From: Candidatus Aminicenantota bacterium
GTDB taxonomy: Bacteria; Acidobacteriota; Aminicenantia; Aminicenantales; Aminicenantaceae
Assembly: GCA_023135995.1 (NCBI GenBank)
Contig: JAGLRY010000203.1
Location: 1 to 16,646 of the forward strand
Direction: 5' to 3'
DNA: 16,646 nucleotides
A program made the position numbers and the translations under genes. The notes below the pieces were generated by a model, which saw only the letters and a program-made list of their open reading frames with translations, was not told where the DNA came from and searched no databases. Shown here piece by piece: positions 8,292 through 14,535 of the stretch; the stretch's first letter is position 1; every line of letters starts with the position of its first letter.

Positions 8292-8358
8292 CCTCAACTC
8301 GTGAATAATCCAGGCTAAACGTATTTGAATGGAAAAAAGGAGAAAAAAGGAAGATTAG

Positions 8359-9468
8359 ATGAATGGATCTGATTTTGACGCACTGGTGGATTCTTGGCCC
8401 TCTCCAACGCAGAGCGTGATCAAGAGATTTTTGGTCATCAAGGGCCAAGAAATCTCTGCGTCCGTATATCTTTATGAAGAGGCCAAAGGAGAGGGTCTCC
8501 AAGGTCAACATTTTGTCCACATTCATGCCGCCCAGCCGCTATCTTTGGCTTGGAAAGATTCCTTTGAGATTTTGGATCGGAAGACCGGGGCAGCTCTTTT
8601 TAAGGGAAGAGTTCTCTATCCTTTCAAGCGAGAGATCAAACAGAAGGACATCAAGAAAAGGTTGGAGCTGCTGCGGGAGCTTTCGGGTGATGAGATAGAC
8701 ATGGTATTGGCCAAGACGAGGGCACAGGGTGTCAAAGGGCTTGTGGAGAAAGACTTGGCCGAATTCTCCTCCTTGAACAAAGACACACTTCTCAAACTCA
8801 GCAGACAGTTGGAAGGAGAGGGAAAAATCCGGATCCTTTCCTTTTCCCCCATCTTTCTTCTCTCGCAAGACAGCTTTGATTTTCTCTGCACGAGGATTCT
8901 CGCCTATCTTTCCGAGTTCCATGAAAAACACCCTGAAGACTTCGGCGTTCCGCCGGAGAGGATCCAAAAGAGGTTTGGGTTGCCTCAAAGAGTATTGGTG
9001 CTGGCATTAAAACACCTCAGTCGGGCAGGGCAGATCAGCGAAAGTGAGAGGAGCGTGGCTCTTAGGGATTTCTACCCTCTGCCATCCCCTGAAGAGGAGA
9101 AGTTGCTCGAAGACATGGAGGAGATGTATCTAGAGGGCGAATTTCACTCAGTGTCGCTGGAAGAGATGCAGAAGCGTTTTCGTCTCTCAAAAAAGAGGCT
9201 CAACAGGATGTTGTCTTTTCTTGTTGAGCGGCGCAAGGTCGTACTCGGCAAGGATGGGTTTTTACTCCATTCCAGATGGTGGGATGAAGTCATTCAGGCG
9301 GTTCGCAGCTCAGAGAAAAAAGAGCTCAGTGTTTATGATTTTAAACAAATGACAGGGCTGACCCGAAAATATGCCATTCCCCTCCTAGAGTTGCTTGATC
9401 AGATGGGTGTGACACGGAGAAGAGGCCCGACACGTGAGATTATCCAAGATGTGGATAAAAAGAGCTGA
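8359..9468 (+). CDS. SelB C-terminal-like protein without GTPase (domain III plus four winged helices)
   Basis: SelB is the elongation factor that delivers selenocysteyl-tRNA; its C-terminal winged helices bind the SECIS hairpin. This 369-residue protein has only the C-terminal half. Residues about 15-92 match SelB domain III (AWKDSFEIL, then GAALFKGRVLYPFKR, where SelB has its GDRFILR and GGGRVLDP motifs). Four winged helices follow at about 95-165, 170-237, 245-305 and 308-365. The last holds DFKQMTGLTRKYAIPLLE and LDQMGVTRRRG, the clearest SelB signature and the part that contacts SECIS RNA in the family. The G motifs and domain II are missing. This is not a sequence cut: an in-frame TAG sits directly before ATG, and an AAGGAAG ribosome site is well placed. 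It may be a regulator, half of a split factor, or a decayed selB. Confidence 0.82.
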   Translation: MNGSDFDALVDSWPSPTQSVIKRFLVIKGQEISASVYLYEEAKGEGLQGQHFVHIHAAQPLSLAWKDSFEILDRKTGAALFKGRVLYPFKREIKQKDIKKRLELLRELSGDEIDMVLAKTRAQGVKGLVEKDLAEFSSLNKDTLLKLSRQLEGEGKIRILSFSPIFLLSQDSFDFLCTRILAYLSEFHEKHPEDFGVPPERIQKRFGLPQRVLVLALKHLSRAGQISESERSVALRDFYPLPSPEEEKLLEDMEEMYLEGEFHSVSLEEMQKRFRLSKKRLNRMLSFLVERRKVVLGKDGFLLHSRWWDEVIQAVRSSEKKELSVYDFKQMTGLTRKYAIPLLELLDQMGVTRRRGPTREIIQDVDKKS

Positions 9469-9530
9469 AAGTGGAAACTCAAGGGGATAGTGTTCAGAGC
9501 TATGGCGTGATGGCTTGGGGTGAAACGCGT

Positions 9531-9645
9531 AAGATCGGAGATCGGAGTTCGTAGATGAATGAAGGGATTAAAAGCTTTGATTCAGGCATAGGGGTGTTTT
9601 GCCTTGATGGTCTCTACGAACTCCGAACAACGGACTCCGAATCTT
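9531..9645. repeat. Palindromic repeat (REP-like), possible terminator between convergent genes
   Basis: TCGGAGTTCGTAGA (9542-9555) pairs perfectly with TCTACGAACTCCGA (9613-9626). Outside it a second stem forms from AAGAT-CGGAG (9531-9540) and CTCCG-A-ATCTT (9635-9645), with an asymmetric internal loop between the two stems. The left arm contains the tandem ATCGGAG/ATCGGAG and the right arm two CTCCGA copies. Similar TTCGGAGTTCG palindromes occur as scattered repeats in several environmental bacteria (recollection). The element fills the space between a plus-strand and a minus-strand gene that converge. A T-run follows the right arm, so it could terminate plus-strand transcription. Confidence 0.65.
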
Positions 9646-9647
9646 TT

Positions 9648-9821
9648 TCATATTCTTTCTGCAACGATGCTTAGGCCGAACAAACCTCCTGTGACAAAGT
9701 AGCCGATAAAGGCTAATGTCCCAAACCCTGACCATACAGACCCGATCGTGATCCAGGATGCAATAACACCGAAGATCGCGATCATCCTGAAATTCTTTTT
9801 TAAGATTTTTTTGAGTTTCAT
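9648..9821 (-). CDS. Small membrane protein, two predicted transmembrane helices
   Basis: The 57-residue product begins with a lysine-rich cytoplasmic end (MKLKKILKKNFR). Two hydrophobic stretches follow: about 12-31 (MIAIFGVIASWITIGSVW) and about 34-54 (FGTLAFIGYFVTGGLFGLSI). I do not recognise a family; the layout resembles many short inner-membrane peptides. I chose ATG 9821 with AAGG about 10 nt upstream; an in-frame TTG at 9830 would add three residues. Support for this being a real gene comes from the sharp basic-then-hydrophobic composition and from a strong sigma-54 promoter placed just upstream in the right orientation. It may be a stress- or nitrogen-induced membrane peptide, but the function is unknown. 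Confidence 0.6.
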   Translation of the reverse strand: MKLKKILKKNFRMIAIFGVIASWITIGSVWSGFGTLAFIGYFVTGGLFGLSIVAERI

Positions 9822-9870
9822 CCGCTTCAAACCTTGGCTAATAATTATTTTTCTCTTCCTCTTTGATTCT

Positions 9871-9888
9871 AAGCAAGTTGCATGCCAA
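9871..9888 (-). promoter_or_regulatory. Sigma-54 (RpoN) promoter for the small membrane protein
   Basis: On the minus strand the sequence reads TTGGCATGCAACTTGCTT. It has GG and GC elements separated by exactly 10 bases, and matches the sigma-54 consensus TGGCACG-N4-TTGC at all but one base. Transcription would start near 9861, giving a 5' leader of about 40 nt before ATG 9821. Sigma-54 promoters need an activator of the NtrC type. A candidate upstream site is the perfect palindrome GTCAA-C-TTGAC at 9982-9992, about 108 bp upstream. Confidence 0.6.
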
Positions 9889-9964
9889 ATATTAAGTTAT
9901 TGATAAAATTAGAGTTATAGAGCTAGCGGCCCTGATGAGGTGGTTTTTTTGGACAAATATTGTT

Positions 9965-9992
9965 AATTTTCATCAAAAATTGTCAACTTGAC
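9965..9992. promoter_or_regulatory. Possible regulator-binding palindromes and sigma-70-like site upstream of the small membrane protein
   Basis: Two small palindromes lie in the otherwise featureless gap between the OCD-family gene and the small membrane protein gene: AATTTT-catca-AAAATT (9965-9980) and GTCAA-C-TTGAC (9982-9992). The minus strand also carries TTGACA (9986-9981) followed, after 16 nt, by AACAAT, a moderate sigma-70-like pair pointing toward the small gene. They could be activator sites for the sigma-54 promoter or an alternative promoter. Confidence 0.3.
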
Positions 9993-10026
9993 TGCGATCT
10001 CTCCTCTCTCTTAAAACTTGGGAGAA

Positions 10027-11019
10027 CTATAGATCGATGTTTCTGCCCAGCTTGAGTTCTTTTGCTCTCTGGAGTGCTAATGCGGCAGTTGCGATGTCTT
10101 GAACAGCAAGTCCGACGGACTTGAAAAAAGTCACCTCAGAATCCGATTCTCTTCCTGGGATAGAACCGGCAGCGATCTGGCCGATCTCTCCGTGTATGTC
10201 GCTCTCTTCCATCGTTTTATTCTGTAGAGGAATAATCAAGTCTCCGGCTTCGGCAAGGCTGGCCGATAGGGAATCGACAACGACCCTGGCCCGGGCAACC
10301 GTCTGGCCCGGGATTTCCTGCATTTTTGGAGTATACGATCCAATTCCGTTGATGTGGACTCCAGGGCAGAGGTCTTCGTCTGCAAAAACAGGTTCCGAAG
10401 ATGTGGTCGCCGTACAGATGATGTCTGCCTCTTCGAGGGCTTGTTTGGGTGTTTGCGCGACGGAGATATCCTGGGGGATGGGCTCTCCCCGTTGTTTCAT
10501 CTCGTCAGCATATGCCTTGGCCACATCTGGGCTCGGGTCGTAGATCCACACTTTTGTGATGGCCCTTACTGTACACACAGCTTCCAGCTGCGTGCGTCCT
10601 TGAACTCCGGCCCCAAAGATAGCGGCGATCCTTGAGTCGCATCGCGCCAAGAGGTCTGTGGCGACACCCGAGGCTGCTCCAGTGCGCAGGGCGGTCAGAT
10701 AAGTCCCGTCTAACAGAGATATGGGGCATCCAGTCTCTGCATCCAAGAGGACGACGATAGCGTGTATGGTGGATAGACCCGATTGAAGATTTTGGGGAAA
10801 AACAGAGACGATCTTCGCTCCAAGAGATCCGATTTGAGGTAAAAAGGCCGGCATGAAAAGAACGACTCCTTCCCTGTCCTCCACCGGGACCTGTGCCCGC
10901 AACGGAGCTACTGTTTTTTCCTGAGAAAGCTGGATGTAGGCTTGCTTGACGGCACTTATCGCTTGTGCCATGGTCACGGCGTTCTGGATATCTTTTTTTG
11001 TGAGGATCTTCAGTATCAT
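10027..11019 (-). CDS. Ornithine cyclodeaminase/mu-crystallin family NAD(P)-dependent enzyme, probably an imine reductase
   Basis: The 330-residue product is a full-length member of the OCD/mu-crystallin family. K69 (LGAKIVSVFP) and R112 (LTALRTGA) match the substrate-carboxylate residues, and the NAD(P) fold begins at IFGAGVQGRTQ (134-143). Known members are ornithine cyclodeaminase, alanine dehydrogenase, and reductases of delta-1-pyrroline-2-carboxylate or delta-1-piperideine-2-carboxylate. The Asp that true ornithine cyclodeaminases have in a GGDCPGKTEL-type motif is absent; here the stretch reads INGIGSYTPKMQEIP (S228). This favours an imine/ketimine reductase or amino-acid dehydrogenase. 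A strong GGGAGGTC ribosome site precedes ATG. The FAD oxidoreductase gene ends 15 nt upstream, so the oxidase product may be this enzyme's substrate. Confidence 0.85.
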   Translation of the reverse strand: MILKILTKKDIQNAVTMAQAISAVKQAYIQLSQEKTVAPLRAQVPVEDREGVVLFMPAFLPQIGSLGAKIVSVFPQNLQSGLSTIHAIVVLLDAETGCPISLLDGTYLTALRTGAASGVATDLLARCDSRIAAIFGAGVQGRTQLEAVCTVRAITKVWIYDPSPDVAKAYADEMKQRGEPIPQDISVAQTPKQALEEADIICTATTSSEPVFADEDLCPGVHINGIGSYTPKMQEIPGQTVARARVVVDSLSASLAEAGDLIIPLQNKTMEESDIHGEIGQIAAGSIPGRESDSEVTFFKSVGLAVQDIATAALALQRAKELKLGRNIDL

Positions 11020-11034
11020 GCTCGACCTCCCTGG

Positions 11035-12189
11035 CTATATGGCTCTTCTCTCGCTTTTCCCTCTGATTTTTCCGAACCTGTCGTGTGCGAACGGCGTCAG
11101 ATCAAAATCGGTTTGTCCCTTGCAGATGAGCTCCGCGAGGATTCGGCCGACAGCTGGGCCATGCTGAAAGCCGTGTCCGGAAAAACCGACTGCACATAAA
11201 AAACCCTCGATTTCCGGAATAGCTCCGATTATGGGATTCTCATCAGGGGTAATGGCATACAATCCGCCCCAGCCCCTCAGGATTTCAGCTTTTTCCAACA
11301 CAGGAGCCCGGTAAACCGCAGCTTCGATAACGCGCTCCAGGAAAGCTCTGTCTACATGTGTGTTAAAGCTGGGAGTTTCTTCGCGGTCACTCATTCCCAA
11401 TATGATGTTTGGATCTTCCCCGCGGAAGTAAAATAGGCTGTCCAGGTCGATGACCATGGGAACGGGCCTCGGGATGAGGTCAAAAGCCTTCGTTGCGAAG
11501 ACCTGGCGCCGGTAGGGCTCGACAGGGATCTTTAGCCCAGCCATTCGTGCAACCTCACCCCCCCAAGCGCCTGCTGTGTTGACGATGATCGGGGCAGAGA
11601 TCGGACCTTGTGTTGTTGAAACTCCTCGAATCCGGCCGTGTTCGACAGAAATGGCAGTGACATGGGTTTGCTCCCTTATGTGAACACCCAATTGTCTTGC
11701 TGCGTTGGCGAAAGCCATGGCGACGAGGTAAGGATCCGCATAGCCATCTTCAGGACAGAACGTGCCTCCCGCTAGATCGTTAACCTCTAAGTAGGCCCAT
11801 CGTGACTTGATCTCTTCTGGGGGAAGAAGCTCCACGGGAACTCCGTATTTGTGCTGGATCTGGACACTTGTTTTGACATCTTCCCATGTGTCTGAATGTT
11901 GGGCCAGGAAGATATATCCGGCCTGCCGAAACTGAATATCCACGCCGAATTCTTCTTCGAAACGTTCGAACAGACGGACCACTTCTTGGGAGAGGAGAAT
12001 ATTCGCGGGGTGGGAGAACTGTTGGCGAATGCCTCCTACGCACAATCCGGTTGAGGCCTGAGCAAGGAGGTCTCTTTCACATAACACAACATTTTTCTGC
12101 CCCTGCTCTGCCAAGTGGAAGGCTGTGCTGGCTCCAACAATACCCCCCCCGATGATCACCACATCCGCTGTGTTTGTCCACTCACCCAT
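11035..12189 (-). CDS. FAD-dependent amino-acid oxidoreductase (SoxB/DadA type, DAO family)
   Basis: The 384-residue protein is a single-domain DAO-family flavoprotein, which oxidises amines or amino acids to imines. The dinucleotide-binding motif VVIIGGGIVGASTA is at 11-24, with the ribose-binding Glu at E38. CVGGIRQQFSHPAN (about 50-63) and the C-terminal GFSGHGFQHGPAVG (335-348) are typical of the sarcosine oxidase beta-subunit group, which also contains hydroxyproline/D-proline dehydrogenase beta subunits. No alpha or gamma partner is encoded nearby, so it may act alone or with a partner elsewhere. Its imino product could be passed to the OCD-family enzyme 15 nt downstream. The ribosome site is weak (GGA, 7 nt). 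A 141-nt gap separates it from the 734-residue gene upstream. The exact substrate cannot be read from the sequence. Confidence 0.85.
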   Translation of the reverse strand: MGEWTNTADVVIIGGGIVGASTAFHLAEQGQKNVVLCERDLLAQASTGLCVGGIRQQFSHPANILLSQEVVRLFERFEEEFGVDIQFRQAGYIFLAQHSDTWEDVKTSVQIQHKYGVPVELLPPEEIKSRWAYLEVNDLAGGTFCPEDGYADPYLVAMAFANAARQLGVHIREQTHVTAISVEHGRIRGVSTTQGPISAPIIVNTAGAWGGEVARMAGLKIPVEPYRRQVFATKAFDLIPRPVPMVIDLDSLFYFRGEDPNIILGMSDREETPSFNTHVDRAFLERVIEAAVYRAPVLEKAEILRGWGGLYAITPDENPIIGAIPEIEGFLCAVGFSGHGFQHGPAVGRILAELICKGQTDFDLTPFAHDRFGKIRGKSERRAI

Positions 12190-12330
12190 TTGAGAATCCG
12201 TGCTTTTATGATTCTGCAGCTCGTGATGCTGTCACTTCCCGGCTCCGGAAGAACAGAAACGATCTGTCTTGCTGTCAGAAAAATGGTTCTGCTGAGCTAT
12301 GGCGACACACAAAGGGGGAAAGTCCCATTC

Positions 12331-14535
12331 CTATTTTTTCTTTTCAGTTTTCTTTGCGGATTTTTTTGTGGATTTCTTTGCCGGCGGTTTTGTCTTCTTT
12401 TCTTCTTTTTCTTCGGGTTTTTTATCGTCTAGCTTTTTTCCGAGGGCGGATTTCAGCATTTCTCCGAAGATCCCAGCCATGGGCTCTTCAGAAGGAACAT
12501 GTTTGAATTCTTCTTTCTTTACTTTTGCGGGCACCTCTTTTTTCGGGGCGGCTTCCGCTCGCTTCGGCTTGGCTTTGGTATCTGCTTTTACGGCAATAAG
12601 AGCTTCCATTTCAGATTCTTCCAGTTCAATACGCTCTTCGATGATTTTTTTCTCTCCCCTTCTTCTCCTGGGGACTCTCTCGGTCTCCAACTTCATCCGC
12701 TGCCGTTTCTTTTTAGGAACTTTTTCTTTTTTAGCCCGTTCCTTCTTGGGCTCTTCCATTGGAGGAGCCTTGGGCAGTGGAGGGGGGACAGCGACTTCCA
12801 CTTCTGGCGTGACTTCTACGGGTTCCTCTGCTTCCTCTACCTCTTGGAGTTCAACAAAAGCCTCGATCTCTCCGACAGTGCCGATTTCCGGGAGATCTTC
12901 AGCGGCAAAATCTTTTGCCTCTATCTCTGCCTCTCCTCCAAGGGGGGTTGCAACAGTTTCTTCGGCAAGAACCTCTTCTTTGGCTTTAACCTTCTCTGTG
13001 TACATGTAAATCCCGGCATTTTTCTCGGACTGATCAAATTCCGGAGATAAAATCAGCGTCTTTTCCACATCTTCCTGTGAGGTGTGTTTAAGAACGTCAA
13101 CCAAATGAGACGCTCTCAAATGATGTAGGGACAGGGCCTCGCCCTCAAGACCAAAATTTTTAAAGATGAGGATGAGCAGCTCACGAAGGTCCATTTTGTC
13201 CCTAAACTCGTAAAGAGTGAGGAGCTTAAGCAGAGTGTCGGTTTCAAGGTGAATGATCTTGTGAGGAAGGCAGTGGGTCGCGGTCTCCTTGCCATCAGTG
13301 ACGAATTTATCTTCCTTGGGGTCGTAGCTGACCTGAAGAACCGTCAATTTTCTTTTCGATTTTTTAAGCCAGAATTTAAAGTGCCCACCCTCGGTCCTCT
13401 CGAGCGTCAGGCTTGCGCCTTGGGGGGCATTTTTTTCCTCATAAAATTCTTTCAATCCGAGAAAGATCCCAGAGGAAGGATAGAAATAGACTGTATAATC
13501 CCTCTCTGTTTCCACGTCTGTAAAAATATATTCTCTGGCGTTAGACAACTCCCGGGTGAGTCCCTTCGGAATCTTTATACCGCCCGAAAGGATCTCTCTC
13601 CAGGTTAAATACACCTTCAGAGGGAGTGTTTGAGCTTGCGATGATTTAAACCCGTGGTCATCCTCGAATTCGGGGATCTTTGCGCGTCGCGGTGATAGAG
13701 GGAGATTCTTGAGAAAGGAATCAAGGATCTCCTTTGGGAGCCATTTGCCTTTATCCTCTGGAGACACGAACAGGATATTCTTTTTGTATTTTTGATCCAG
13801 CACATGATTGAGGCTGAGGCAGTGCAAGTCGAAAAGTTCACTGGAATCATCCAGATCAAACAGATGTTTGACCAATTCGGCCGTCGCTGCAGACTGCTTT
13901 GTCCCGCGGAAGTATTTTTCCATCTCTTTGATTTTCTTATCCGGTATGGGGATCTGTTTTGCAGTCAGATGCCAGAGCTTATTCCAGGTGAAGAATTTGT
14001 CAGACTTGGCTAAGGCTGCCTCAAGGTTTTTCTGAAGCTTTTTCAGGTCCTTTTCTGTCATCGGCAGCTCATCCAGCCTTGGGTCCTCGTCTCTTTTCAG
14101 GATTTGAGGCGTTTTTCCTTGTCCATCGAGGTTGCTGGGGAGAAGGACCTGTGTCTGGGTCTTTTTCATGTAATCGATGTGTTTTCTGAACGTTCCACCA
14201 CCCGTATAATCAACCTCCAGCATCTCGCAGTTGAAACTTTCATAGGGGATTTTGCTGATGACTTTGAGGACAACAGTCCCTTTAAAAGGCTCTGCCCCTT
14301 TGCTGTTGACGGTCAGGGGTTCGTTGTATTCTTTGTAGAGAAAGTCCCCGACTTCGTATATACAGTAAGGATCATACACTTTGACTTCCTGGCTGAGCTG
14401 ACTGGACATTTTTTTGATCGCAATCTTTTTGACGAGTTCTGGCAAGATGACGGGCATATTGATTTTTACGAGGTCTTCCTCGAGAAATACGAGGTCAGAT
14501 GCCAAGATCTTTATATTTTCGTTTTCTTTATCCAT
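12331..14535 (-). CDS. Large protein of unknown function with acidic linker and histone-H1-like basic tail
   Basis: I do not recognise this 734-residue protein. It has no signal peptide and no membrane helix. Residues 1-510 look globular. Within them, about 303-412 form a distinct module (LTWREILSGGIKIPKGL, DYTVYFYPSSGIFLGLKEF, then KFWLKKSKRKL), mostly beta in character. Two short similar stretches, near 235-266 (LHCLSLNHVLDQ, ILFVSPEDKGKW) and 469-503 (LHHLRASHLVDVL, LILSPEFDQS), may be an internal duplication. Residues about 515-580 are Glu-rich, 583-595 Pro-rich, and 596-734 Lys/Arg-rich, ending in alternating KK, AKK and TKK like a histone H1 tail. Such a tail suggests binding to nucleic acid or another polyanion. 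ATG lies inside the end of the carbamoyltransferase gene (ATGGATAA, 8-bp overlap), implying coupled translation. Confidence 0.8.
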   Translation of the reverse strand: MDKENENIKILASDLVFLEEDLVKINMPVILPELVKKIAIKKMSSQLSQEVKVYDPYCIYEVGDFLYKEYNEPLTVNSKGAEPFKGTVVLKVISKIPYESFNCEMLEVDYTGGGTFRKHIDYMKKTQTQVLLPSNLDGQGKTPQILKRDEDPRLDELPMTEKDLKKLQKNLEAALAKSDKFFTWNKLWHLTAKQIPIPDKKIKEMEKYFRGTKQSAATAELVKHLFDLDDSSELFDLHCLSLNHVLDQKYKKNILFVSPEDKGKWLPKEILDSFLKNLPLSPRRAKIPEFEDDHGFKSSQAQTLPLKVYLTWREILSGGIKIPKGLTRELSNAREYIFTDVETERDYTVYFYPSSGIFLGLKEFYEEKNAPQGASLTLERTEGGHFKFWLKKSKRKLTVLQVSYDPKEDKFVTDGKETATHCLPHKIIHLETDTLLKLLTLYEFRDKMDLRELLILIFKNFGLEGEALSLHHLRASHLVDVLKHTSQEDVEKTLILSPEFDQSEKNAGIYMYTEKVKAKEEVLAEETVATPLGGEAEIEAKDFAAEDLPEIGTVGEIEAFVELQEVEEAEEPVEVTPEVEVAVPPPLPKAPPMEEPKKERAKKEKVPKKKRQRMKLETERVPRRRRGEKKIIEERIELEESEMEALIAVKADTKAKPKRAEAAPKKEVPAKVKKEEFKHVPSEEPMAGIFGEMLKSALGKKLDDKKPEEKEEKKTKPPAKKSTKKSAKKTEKKK

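Larger units (their letters stand above)
8024..8318. mobile_element. MITE-like element (~295 bp) with 17-bp terminal inverted repeats
   Basis: The left end TTAACCTGGACTATTCA (8024-8040) is matched in inverted orientation by TGAATAATCCAGGCTAA (8302-8318) at 15 of 17 positions. Inside are further inverted pairs: a perfect 14-bp pair TAAAAAATGTCGAT/ATCGACATTTTTTA, an 11-bp pair with one mismatch, and a perfect 9-bp pair. The same left end recurs at the right edge of the window, 24 of 26 bases identical, showing that the sequence is repeated in the genome. No transposase is encoded, so it would need an enzyme supplied in trans. No clear target-site duplication is visible. The open frame inside it (8078-8308) looks accidental. 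It fills the gap between rnr and the SelB-like gene and probably ends rnr transcription. Confidence 0.75.

Noticed and set aside
8078..8308. 76-codon open frame with a hydrophobic N-terminus inside the MITE-like element
   Set aside because: No ribosome site, the hydrophobicity follows from the AT-rich half of the element, and the frame runs through the inverted repeats into the right terminal repeat.
8359..9468. Interpretation as a full selenocysteine elongation factor SelB
   Set aside because: No GTP-binding motifs (G1-G4) or domain II occur in or upstream of the frame, and an in-frame stop directly precedes the start codon.
9926..9945. CTGATGAG, which resembles the hammerhead ribozyme core
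   Set aside because: No matching stem II closing strand or GAAA segment follows at a suitable distance, and an 8-base match is easily due to chance.
12190..12330. Possible rho-independent terminator between the 734-residue gene and the flavoenzyme gene
   Set aside because: Only short arms such as GGGAAAGTCCC and TCTG/CAGA are visible, and none is followed by a T-run on the minus strand.
12299..13050. Long plus-strand open frames rich in Ser/Phe opposite the 734-residue gene
   Set aside because: They are mirror images of its Lys/Glu-rich codons (AAG and GAA read backwards as CTT and TTC). They have no ribosome sites, and homology-like features are on the minus strand only.
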